Below, in pieces: positions 1-6,075 of a stretch of 7,243 nt of DNA (positions within the stretch are counted from its first letter, which is position 1; the number at the start of each line of letters is the position of its first letter). Below the pieces are notes generated by a model that was not told where the DNA came from, searched no databases, and saw only the letters and a list, made by a program, of their open reading frames with translations. Source of the DNA: Thermoprotei archaeon (lineage in GTDB: Archaea > Thermoproteota > Thermoprotei > Thermofilales > B20-G17); NCBI GenBank assembly GCA_003650785.1, contig QMRW01000067.1, positions 1 through 7,243 of the forward strand, written 5' to 3'. The position numbers and the translations under genes are program-made.

Positions 1-2081
1 CACCTAGTGATACTACCGTAGTACCTATCGATATACGGGATCTGAAGTATTATAGTATAGGCATCCTGCTGTACTCCAACACTCATACCTATAAGTGATG
101 CTATCTTGTCAGAGAGGAGTCTAGCTAGTGCTCTATTAGCTAGAGTTCCTAGATGTGTATGAACTACTATGAAATCTTCTACAACCTCTATAAGAACTCT
201 TCTATCATTAGGTACAGGGTATCCTAGTACTACTTGGTCTACTATCGGCTTAATCGCATCTAGAAGGTCTTCCTCTGATATGAAGTAGTTCTGGGAGAGA
301 GAATGTACTAGTTGCTCAGGTGGAATACCCTCTTTAATGGCCCTTTCTATCCTTCTTTTAAGTTTACCTACTTCTTGAGCTATTTCGTATGGAACTGGAA
401 TTTCCTCTCCAACCCAGCTTGGTATAGCACCAGTAGGATCGTCTATGGGCCTAACATAGATTCTATCCTGTGCTATATCTTCTATTTTCCATAAACTACC
501 TCGGAATACGAATTTAACTCCTATCTCTCCATACTCAGCTACGAATGCCTCATCTAATATCCCTATTGGCGTATTATCCTGGATATTGACTACTATGTAC
601 TGCTTTTCATCGGGTATCATAGAGAGATTTTCGAAAAAGTATTCATACAAAGGTCTTGTTCTTCTAGGTTTTAATACCACACCATCTTCAAAATTCACCC
701 ACGCGAGTCTCGGGTACCTCTCGTGCATATATCTCAGTACTTCTACAAGCTCGTCTGGAGTGAGATCCTTATAGGGATAGGCACGACTATAGATTTTATA
801 TATTTCATCAATTCTCCATCTCCTTTTAATTTGAAAGAGTGCAGCTATTTGGTGACAAAGTACGTCTAAAGGTTTTCGAGGTATTTCTATAGGCTCTAGA
901 AGGCCTTTTTTGGCTCTTCGAGTTATAACTATCGATTCTAAGGTATCATCTTGATCCATAGTTAAGATAATACCCTTACTCACCTCTGTTATCTTATGAC
1001 CACTTCTACCTACCCTCTGTACTAATCTAACGGCTTGTCTAGGCGATCCATACTGTACAACGAGCTCTATTCTACCTATGTCTATTCCAAGCTCTAATGA
1101 GGATGTACATACTAGTCCTTTAAGACCTCCGAATTTAAGTGACCTCTCTGCACTTTCTCGGGATATCTTAGATAGCGATCCATGGTGTATTCCTAGTGGT
1201 ATATCGGGATTCCATACCTTGAAGCGTGAAGTGAGTACTTCTGCTGTGGCTCTAGTATTGGTGAACACTAGAATAGATTCATTCCTATTAAGGAGATCTT
1301 TAATAAACCTTAATTTTACAGCGACTTCTGGATGCACGTATAGCTTTTCAGCTAATTCGAAGTCTTTATCCTCAGGCTTAGGACTTACCACTCGTATATC
1401 TATTCTCTTCATAATATCTACCTTCACTATTCTACAACTTCTTCCCATTCCTGCTAGAAATTTTGCAACTTCCTCAGGACTACCTACAGTAGCCGAGAGA
1501 CCTATTACTTGAAAATCTGAACCTATTATATACCTAAGTCTTTCTAGTGCTAGAGAGAGTTGTATTCCTCGCTTATCCTCAGCTAATTCGTGAACTTCAT
1601 CAACTATCACATGCTTTACATGTTTTAGATGTTCTCTAAGCCTCCTCCCAGAGAGTACCGCTTGTAGAGTCTCAGGTGTTGTTATCAGCATATGAGGAGG
1701 TTCTTTGCTCTGCCTAACTCTTTCCCTTGGCTCTGTATCCCCGTGTCTTACTGCTACCTTGAATTCTAATTCATTAGCCCACCATAGTATCCTATCTAGT
1801 AGATCTCTATTTAGGGCTCTAAGAGGTGTTATATATAGTATCTTTATACCATTATCAACCTTATCGTCTAGTAGTTTACTCAGTAATGGCAATAAAACTG
1901 CCTCGGTTTTTCCAGTACCTGTAGGGGCTATTACTAGTACATTCTCTCCTCTAGCTATATATGGTATAGCTTTTCTCTGTACCTCTGTAAGCTCCTTAAA
2001 ACCTCTTCTTAGAAAGGCTCTTACTACTCTGGGATGTAGATATTTGGATATATCCTTTAGATTCGATTCTATGGACTCCAT
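1..2081 (-). CDS. lhr: Lhr-type ATP-dependent superfamily 2 helicase, C-terminus cut by window edge
   Basis: Large helicase of the Lhr family, 3'-5' DNA/RNA helicases tied to DNA repair in archaea and bacteria. The reading frame is open from an ATG at 2081 to the left edge, giving 693 residues without a stop; archaeal Lhr proteins are usually about 850-950 residues, so the last part is missing. Visible motifs: Walker A APTGTGKT (residues 52-59, K58), DEVH box (161-164), SAT motif III (196-198), LELGIDIG motif V, and QRVGRSGH motif VI (355-362). The His ending motif VI and the SPRQAVRLVQ stretch before it are typical of Lhr rather than Hel308 or RecQ. Residues after about 400 would be the winged-helix and Lhr-core ('DEAD/H-associated') region. 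In frame upstream there is only a TTG at 2087 before a stop at 2088-2090. No clear Shine-Dalgarno is seen; a TATA-like box about 31 nt upstream suggests a very short leader. Family assignment is firm; the Lhr subgroup is not resolved. Confidence 0.95.
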   Translation of the reverse strand, partial: MESIESNLKDISKYLHPRVVRAFLRRGFKELTEVQRKAIPYIARGENVLVIAPTGTGKTEAVLLPLLSKLLDDKVDNGIKILYITPLRALNRDLLDRILWWANELEFKVAVRHGDTEPRERVRQSKEPPHMLITTPETLQAVLSGRRLREHLKHVKHVIVDEVHELAEDKRGIQLSLALERLRYIIGSDFQVIGLSATVGSPEEVAKFLAGMGRSCRIVKVDIMKRIDIRVVSPKPEDKDFELAEKLYVHPEVAVKLRFIKDLLNRNESILVFTNTRATAEVLTSRFKVWNPDIPLGIHHGSLSKISRESAERSLKFGGLKGLVCTSSLELGIDIGRIELVVQYGSPRQAVRLVQRVGRSGHKITEVSKGIILTMDQDDTLESIVITRRAKKGLLEPIEIPRKPLDVLCHQIAALFQIKRRWRIDEIYKIYSRAYPYKDLTPDELVEVLRYMHERYPRLAWVNFEDGVVLKPRRTRPLYEYFFENLSMIPDEKQYIVVNIQDNTPIGILDEAFVAEYGEIGVKFVFRGSLWKIEDIAQDRIYVRPIDDPTGAIPSWVGEEIPVPYEIAQEVGKLKRRIERAIKEGIPPEQLVHSLSQNYFISEEDLLDAIKPIVDQVVLGYPVPNDRRVLIEVVEDFIVVHTHLGTLANRALARLLSDKIASLIGMSVGVQQDAYTIILQIPYIDRYYGSITR

Positions 2082-2112
2082 TTCCAACTACTCATTTAAG
2101 TAGTCAAATGTC

Positions 2113-2122
2113 TATTTTAAGC
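2113..2122 (-). promoter_or_regulatory. TATA-like box A upstream of lhr
   Basis: On the minus strand this reads GCTTAAAATA, close to the archaeal box A consensus. Its centre lies about 36 nt before the lhr ATG at 2081, which would put transcription start near 2091 and leave a leader of roughly 10 nt. That agrees with the absence of a Shine-Dalgarno. The call rests on sequence resemblance only. Confidence 0.45.
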
Positions 2123-2297
2123 TCTACGGTAACTAGTAGGAATTATTCTCTGAGTAATAGCCACTGAGAATACTACTGTCGACAATTAAAATTTCGGTGG
2201 GAGATCTTGTACTCGCGATGGAATCTACTCTCTTATAATGGACTATACCGTGACTATAAACTGTACACTGCTACAGTAGGTTTAGACGAAAGAAAGT

Positions 2298-2307
2298 TAG
2301 AAAAAAA
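2298..2307 (-). terminator. T-run terminator after hsp20
   Basis: Directly after the hsp20 stop codon (2308-2310) the minus strand has seven T residues (2301-2307) followed by a mixed C/T stretch. Archaeal termination commonly uses such runs without a stable hairpin. It would separate hsp20 from lhr, which has its own box A. Confidence 0.5.
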
Positions 2308-2736
2308 TTATTCTATATGTACCTCAACTTCTTTAGATACACCTGCTTTTGGTAGGATTATCTGGAGTACTCCATTTTGTAGTGTAGCTTTTGCATCATC
2401 GGGTCTTACCTTTGCTGGTAGTTTAATCACCTTGTAAAAGCCTTTGTATACCCTCTGTTTCACTATGAAGTTCCTGGTCTCAGCAAATTCCTCTTCCTTT
2501 TCAGCTCTAACTTCAACTATATCCTCACTAACCTTTATCCTTATATTATCCTTAGAGAAGCCAGGTATATCCATGTAAACTACGTACTCTCCACCTGCGT
2601 CCTCAAGATCATATGGAGGCTCGTAAAATCCTGTGAATTCATGTATCCTTGGAAAGTGAGACCAAGCTTCTCTGAAGAGCCTATCTATTTCTTTTTTTAT
2701 TTCAGCTATTGTCTTCAGTGAATCTTCTAAACTCAT
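2308..2736 (-). CDS. hsp20: Hsp20/alpha-crystallin family small heat shock protein
   Basis: ATP-independent cytoplasmic holdase chaperone that binds unfolding proteins and forms oligomers. From the ATG at 2736 it has 142 residues, a normal size for archaeal Hsp20. The N-terminal ~38 residues form an amphipathic, charged arm; the alpha-crystallin domain covers about 40-131, with the DIPGF signature (56-60) and the closing GVLQIILPKAG motif (122-132). The short tail ends in V-x-V-x-I, which resembles the I-x-I oligomer-docking motif. The frame is open further upstream to a TTG at 2817, but those extra residues do not look like Hsp20. An ATG at 2748 (starting MCGK) is a fair alternative. A weak TATA-like GGTATTATGG lies at 2765-2774 on the minus strand, which would give a very short leader. 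It appears to be transcribed alone, with a T-run after the stop. Confidence 0.95.
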   Translation of the reverse strand: MSLEDSLKTIAEIKKEIDRLFREAWSHFPRIHEFTGFYEPPYDLEDAGGEYVVYMDIPGFSKDNIRIKVSEDIVEVRAEKEEEFAETRNFIVKQRVYKGFYKVIKLPAKVRPDDAKATLQNGVLQIILPKAGVSKEVEVHIE

Positions 2737-2817
2737 TTTTCCACACATTAAAATAAGATTAGTACCATAATACCTTGCTATCGGGGATGAAGGGATATTA
2801 CTGTAATAATACTTCAA

Positions 2818-3167
2818 CTGAAAGTTATGATGGATACCTAGACTGAATAGTAGGATAGTATAAAATGCGGTTACTGAAGCTATCGATAAAACATCATAGT
2901 TGATTTTTCTAAATCTAAAGATTTCAACATTAATATCTCATGTTTAGATTTCAATTTGAAGATTCCTTTTGATGTATACTTCAGGATATACTCAATGCTA
3001 ACAGAAACGGGCTGAAAGTGCTATGACTACTGGTAGCAGTATATCTAGATTATTAAGTTATCCTCAAACTTCTAGAGTATAGTCCAGCATGTTTAGATCC
3101 TCAGCTGCACGCTTATGTGCCAGAAGTAAGTGCTTACCAAGGATTCAAAATAGGATTCATTCAGAGG
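2818..3167. other. Gene-poor gap between hsp20 and the iron-sulfur gene
   Basis: No intact gene is seen. On the plus strand two stop-free stretches have protein-like composition, 2890-3015 (41 codons, no start codon) and 3057-3173 (38 codons, listed separately), in different frames. The gap also holds a 9-bp inverted repeat (AAATCTAAA at 2911-2919, TTTAGATTT at 2943-2951), three copies of the octamer-like TGTTTAGAT/AGATTTCA sequences, and a weak C/D-box-like pattern near its hsp20 end. Decayed sequence or hsp20 control region are both possible. Confidence 0.5.
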
Positions 3168-3173
3168 CTATAA
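3057..3173 (+). pseudogene. Possible remnant of a plus-strand gene (C-terminal fragment)
   Basis: Thirty-eight stop-free codons with a protein-like sequence (LKLLEYSPACLDPQLHAYVP, then EVSAYQGFKIGFIQRL) end at TAA 3171-3173. There is no ATG, GTG or TTG start in the open part, and in the same frame just upstream another open piece (LLVAVYLDY) is separated by a TAA at 3054-3056. This is what a decayed gene would look like, but a stretch this short can also arise by chance in AT-rich DNA. I do not recognise the family. Its end overlaps the stop of the convergent iron-sulfur gene by six bases. Confidence 0.25.
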
Positions 3174-4127
3174 CATCCTATCATGTTGATTACAACAGGG
3201 CATCAAGGGACAGATATAGCATTTGGGAGTTCTAATATTACATGTAGTCTCCTGAACATAGCGTAGTGAATAGAGTGATATCGTGTCGTTGGGTTGTATT
3301 ATCTTGAATGCCTTCTGAACCATCCTATATGTTTTCGATAAGTAGCTTAAAGATGAAGAAAGTTCGTACTTGAGTAAACCTAACCTATTAACTACTAGAG
3401 ATAAATAAGGATCTATAGGTACGTGTAAGTAGGGAGTAGTTTTCTGAAGAATTCCCAGAATTCTTATGAAATAGAAAGCAAATAAATTCGAAATTCTCTG
3501 ATTACTACATGGTAGTGATAGTATCATCGTTCTCACTAGCTCAGCTAAATCTCTCATACTATTTGTTCTCTTGGATAGTATAACAAGTCTGCCTATGGCG
3601 TACGATCTTTCTTGAAATAGCTTATCATTAAGCTCTCTAACCAGCACATTTACTAGTCTCTTCGATAGTTCTAAGAGATACTTATAATCTCGTTGCTCTT
3701 TAGTTTCCAAAATAGCGGAGGAAAGAGTGCATATTGAATGAACAAACTTCTCTCTCTGTCGATCTTTGAGTTTAGATAGAAAGTCCGTGTATTCTATGGC
3801 GGAGTCAACAAGTTCCTCCTGAATGTAGACATCTAATTCATGGTCTACATCACCTATATTTCTAGTCAACCTGTATAACTCTCTGGCTATCTTTTCGGGA
3901 CTTAGTTTTAATCTCCATGACATGGAGTCTAGTACTGAGAATATATAGGTGTGGACTATGAGCGACTTTATAGGTCTACCTCTGCCTATACCACACATAT
4001 TTAATCTCTTTGTAAAAGATTCAAAAGCTACGTTCTTTAGATCCTCTATTATCGCTCTAAGGCTATCAAACTCTCCTCTCTGGGATTCCAGTATCAAAGT
4101 ATCTATGCTCAGTTTTGATTTTACCAT
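3168..4127 (-). CDS. Divergent endonuclease III-like (HhH-GPD) protein with C-terminal [4Fe-4S] loop
   Basis: A 319-residue protein, probably DNA-binding. Seen in the sequence: C296-x6-C303-x2-C306-x5-C312, exactly the cysteine spacing of the endonuclease III/MutY iron-sulfur loop, preceded by RYVQETT as in EndoIII's RYTC region. About 57 residues earlier, PIDPYLSLVVNRLGLL (237-252) lines up with the VDTHV-x-R-x-x-NRLGL block that carries the catalytic Asp, here D239. The hairpin that should precede it (LPGVGRKTA) reads LPCSNQRIS (205-213): both glycines and the Lys position are changed. Residues 1-190 are helical and charged and I cannot match them to a known domain. A true glycosylase/lyase is therefore uncertain; it may be a catalytically altered relative. 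The ATG at 4127 overlaps the upstream winged-helix gene by 62 nt but has a GGTGA ribosome site 8 nt upstream, so this start is preferred. C311 could replace C312 as ligand. Confidence 0.75.
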   Translation of the reverse strand: MVKSKLSIDTLILESQRGEFDSLRAIIEDLKNVAFESFTKRLNMCGIGRGRPIKSLIVHTYIFSVLDSMSWRLKLSPEKIARELYRLTRNIGDVDHELDVYIQEELVDSAIEYTDFLSKLKDRQREKFVHSICTLSSAILETKEQRDYKYLLELSKRLVNVLVRELNDKLFQERSYAIGRLVILSKRTNSMRDLAELVRTMILSLPCSNQRISNLFAFYFIRILGILQKTTPYLHVPIDPYLSLVVNRLGLLKYELSSSLSYLSKTYRMVQKAFKIIQPNDTISLYSLRYVQETTCNIRTPKCYICPLMPCCNQHDRML

Positions 4128-4671
4128 TCAGCATTTCACCATATTCTCTAGATAGCTCTTTTAATTCATTAAGTCTTGTATATAAAACCTCCTTAAGAGA
4201 GGATTTCAGTATGTCACTATGAATACGGGTAATATTAAGGCATTTTTTAAGTCTAAAGGCTAGTACAGGGTCTTCAAGAACCTCAATCACCCACCTTAAA
4301 ACTTTGTACTTAACTACCTCATTTATTTCAGAGGAAGGAATTAGAGGTATCAAATCAGCTAACTTCTCTACATTCCTAATAGAAATCATCTTAGTCTTCC
4401 TTACTCTTACTATTAAAGGTATCTTCTGATCTCTAAGCCTTCTTCTAACCTCAGGTTCTATAGATGGTAGTACTTCTCTAATGCCCTGCTCTGTTAGGAC
4501 GTATCCATTACCTGTCTTTTTGATATACCCTCTCGATTTAAAACTTCTAATATATCCCGCTACCCTCTGCAGACTAAAACCAGTCACCTCAGCTATTTCA
4601 CATGCTCTCATAGGCTCTTTACACATTGCTAGTACCATAAGTATCTTAGTACCTCCTCTCTGTAAGACCAT
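4066..4671 (-). CDS. Winged helix-turn-helix DNA-binding protein, unknown target
   Basis: A 201-residue protein from the ATG at 4671. Residues about 5-70 form a winged helix-turn-helix: a first helix (TKILMVLAMCK), a second (ACEIAEVTG), a recognition helix (SLQRVAGYIRSFKSRGYI) and a wing (KKTGNGYVLTEQG). This is the pattern of archaeal regulators of the ArsR/MarR-like group. The rest (75-201) is mostly helical and basic, with no motif I recognise. It is followed by, and overlaps by 62 nt, the iron-sulfur EndoIII-like gene, so the two are very probably co-transcribed and may act together. Start choice: a TTG at 4677 is also in frame. An ATG at 4638 has GAGAGGAGGT 12 nt upstream and a TATA-like box at the right distance, but would cut into the first helix, so I kept 4671. 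Function beyond DNA binding is unknown. Confidence 0.8.
   Translation of the reverse strand: MVLQRGGTKILMVLAMCKEPMRACEIAEVTGFSLQRVAGYIRSFKSRGYIKKTGNGYVLTEQGIREVLPSIEPEVRRRLRDQKIPLIVRVRKTKMISIRNVEKLADLIPLIPSSEINEVVKYKVLRWVIEVLEDPVLAFRLKKCLNITRIHSDILKSSLKEVLYTRLNELKELSREYGEMLNGKIKTEHRYFDTGIPERRV
4136..4140 (-). promoter_or_regulatory. Ribosome binding site GGTGA for the iron-sulfur gene
   Basis: GGTGA on the minus strand, 8 nt before the ATG at 4127, matches the core of the archaeal Shine-Dalgarno. It lies inside the coding region of the upstream winged-helix gene, so it decides the overlapping start and suggests translational coupling. Confidence 0.6.
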
Positions 4672-4679
4672 GTCCAAGT

Positions 4680-4688
4680 ATAAAGTGC
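4680..4688 (-). promoter_or_regulatory. TATA-like box A upstream of the winged-helix/iron-sulfur operon
   Basis: The minus strand reads CACTTTATA here, followed by CTTGGAC and the ATG at 4671. As a box A it would place transcription start near 4658, which is inside the longer reading frame and just before the GGAGGT that precedes ATG 4638. Either this box serves the shorter start or it is not the active promoter. Confidence 0.4.
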
Positions 4689-4826
4689 GTGTTTAGATTT
4701 CACTTACGCTCACAAGATTATCTCAATAGCCTCATAACCTGTACGTAGTATCCAAGTTAGGATTCGATATGGAGAGACGACAATAGAAGTGAAAAAGAGT
4801 AAGTTATCTGTAGGTTCTTTCCTATA

Positions 4827-4955
4827 CTAGGTTTCAATTTCGATTTTCTTAACTAGATAAGCTATCTCCTTTTTCATATTTCCAGCTCTCTTCCTGAGGT
4901 GTCTATGACCTGAGTTAATGAAGCTTATACTCAGAATGGTAATATCATTATAGGA
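4827..4955 (-). pseudogene. Short minus-strand coding remnant, basic helical tail
   Basis: Forty-two stop-free codons ending in TAG (4827-4829), reading SFINSGHRHLRKRAGNMKKE then IAYLVKKIEIET. The composition is protein-like and strongly basic, but the only start is an ATG at 4877, which would give just 16 residues. It could be the end of a decayed gene, a tiny gene, or chance. Its upstream end overlaps the plus-strand remnant, so at most one of the two can be genuine in the overlap. Family unknown. Confidence 0.2.
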
Positions 4956-5305
4956 CTAGTTCTACTCGAGTTGTCTAAAGCTCATAGATAACTTAAATGA
5001 CGAAGAGACTAGTTTATACTTATGCAAGGAACTTAGGAAAACTCTCAAGTATCCATGATCATTATGTAGTTGCTGAGGACTCGTAGCCGAAGCTAAGCAT
5101 GGTAAGGCTTAATTACTTGAGGCTTTTAGTCGATTATTATGTCAGAGGAGAGTAAGCATTCCTCTAAGTACTTAAGGTCTTAGATAGTTTCAAGAAGGAC
5201 GACTATTACTACGAAGCTTACCTACTCGTTAATGGAAAGCTCATGATTATTGACGAGAATGAAGGAATAATATTTTGGAAACGAAAAGGAATACTTCCAC
5301 TATAA
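4935..5305 (+). pseudogene. Decayed plus-strand gene with in-frame stops and frame changes
   Basis: Protein-like pieces follow each other on the plus strand in changing frames: NGNIIIGLVLLELSKA (4935-4982), LIDNLNDEETSLYLCKELRK and TLKYP (4981-5055), LVAEAKHGKA and LLEAFSRLL (5080-5139, split by TAA 5110), and finally 45 codons (5168-5302) reading VLKVLDSFKKDDYYYEAYLL, VNGKLMIIDENEGIIFWKRK, GILPL and a TAA at 5303-5305. The last piece has no start codon and is preceded in the same frame by TAA 5165, TAA 5153 and TAG 5084. Restored, the product would be about 120 residues. I do not recognise the family. It converges on the phosphoesterase gene and ends 11 nt from that gene's stop codon. Sequencing error is less likely than decay because several separate lesions are needed. 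Confidence 0.5.
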
Positions 5306-5314
5306 AAAGAAAAT
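5303..5314 (-). terminator. T-rich terminator after the phosphohydrolase operon
   Basis: Beginning two bases after the phosphoesterase stop (5317-5319) the minus strand reads TTTTCTTTTTA, a T-rich tract of the type that ends transcription in archaea. It coincides with the end of the convergent decayed gene. Confidence 0.45.
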
Positions 5315-5316
5315 CC

Positions 5317-6063
5317 TCAGCAGAAACTCCTAATTTTTAAGAAATAGCTCGGTTGAGCTCCTTCTCCATAAACTAGTACTTTCTCCAAGGTTACGAGTAT
5401 CTTGGCGTAAGACCCCGTGATTTTATCCCACTCCCACCATCCCATACTGTGTAAGCATATGTTGTGTATACCGTCTACTTCCCTATATCCCCCGTAATGG
5501 GCATCACCACCGAAAGTTGCTATTAAGTTATATCCCTTGAATACTTCTAGGAGCTCGTCCTCATTGTCAATTCTAGGAATGTCGCGGAATACCCCTATGG
5601 GATAGTGACAGAAGACTACTATCGGCTTACTTGTCGGAATTCTCACCAAGTCCTCTTGTAACCAGTCAAGCTCTTCGCTGGGTATGTGTCCTGTAGGTCC
5701 TCCGCTGTTAATATCGGGTCCCCAAGCTCCATCAAGAAAGATCACGTGAAGGAACTTCACATCTATAGACTTCCAGGTATAGTCTATTCCAACTATCTTC
5801 TTAAACTCCTCCCTAGTGAGGATCTCCAGGTCATGATTCCCTAAGATATAATACCTAGGAGCTTTACACTGAACGTAGACTTCATTTATCCTCCTCAGCT
5901 CCTCTTTGGGCTTCTCTCTGGTACCTATGAAATCCCCCAGCTCAACCACAAAATCCGGTTTAAACTCCTCGTTCATATCCTCGACAAAAACCTTTAGCCA
6001 CTTCCTTATGTCTAGGGGGCCTTGATGGACATCGGCAACAGCTCCTATCTTAACATAGCTCAT
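5317..6063 (-). CDS. Calcineurin-like metallophosphoesterase
   Basis: A 248-residue protein of the calcineurin-like phosphoesterase superfamily, two-metal hydrolases of phosphate mono- or diesters. Metal-site motifs in order: D11-x-H13 (ADVHQG), G43-D44, G75-N76-H77-D78, H153 (FCHYP), and G186-D187-A188-H189. The last is normally G-H-x-H, so one metal-ligand His is replaced by Asp, which can still bind metal. The substrate cannot be read from the sequence; the closest general type is the cyclic-nucleotide phosphodiesterase/Icc-like group. There is no signal peptide, so it should be cytoplasmic. It starts with ATG 12 nt after the HAD phosphatase stop and shows no clear ribosome site, so it is probably translated from the operon message. 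It is the last gene of the unit and is followed by a T-rich tract. Confidence 0.92.
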   Translation of the reverse strand: MSYVKIGAVADVHQGPLDIRKWLKVFVEDMNEEFKPDFVVELGDFIGTREKPKEELRRINEVYVQCKAPRYYILGNHDLEILTREEFKKIVGIDYTWKSIDVKFLHVIFLDGAWGPDINSGGPTGHIPSEELDWLQEDLVRIPTSKPIVVFCHYPIGVFRDIPRIDNEDELLEVFKGYNLIATFGGDAHYGGYREVDGIHNICLHSMGWWEWDKITGSYAKILVTLEKVLVYGEGAQPSYFLKIRSFC

Positions 6064-6075
6064 GGCTATAAATAC

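Larger units (their letters stand above)
4672..5316. other. 645-bp gap without an intact gene, holding decayed coding sequence
   Basis: This gap separates the winged-helix operon from the phosphohydrolase operon and is very long for a compact archaeal genome. Bases 4935-5305 look like a broken plus-strand gene and 4827-4955 like a minus-strand coding remnant, both listed separately. Bases 4703-4826 show nothing I can name. No tRNA, CRISPR repeat or intact insertion sequence is seen. Confidence 0.6.

Noticed and set aside
1078..2103. Plus-strand reading frames of 132-144 codons
   Set aside because: They lie antisense to lhr, whose minus-strand frame carries a full ordered set of helicase motifs; these are shadows.
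2207..2437. Plus-strand 76-codon frame
   Set aside because: Half of it is antisense to the alpha-crystallin domain of hsp20 and the rest has no protein-like pattern.
2737..2817. N-terminal extension of hsp20 from a TTG
   Set aside because: The extra 27 residues do not resemble Hsp20 and there is no ribosome site; ATG 2736 gives a normal-length protein.
2900..3000. CRISPR-like repeats (AGATTTCAA at 2919-2927 and 2946-2954)
   Set aside because: Only two 9-base copies 27 bases apart, with no further regular spacing or longer repeat.
5084..5167. Stop-codon readthrough or pyrrolysine use in the plus-strand frame ending at 5305
   Set aside because: The same frame contains two TAA stops as well as TAG, and protein-like pieces also change frame upstream, so decay explains it better.
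4672..5316. tRNA or other structured RNA gene
   Set aside because: No cloverleaf with a TTCGAAT-type arm or CCA-adjacent stem could be made on either strand by eye.
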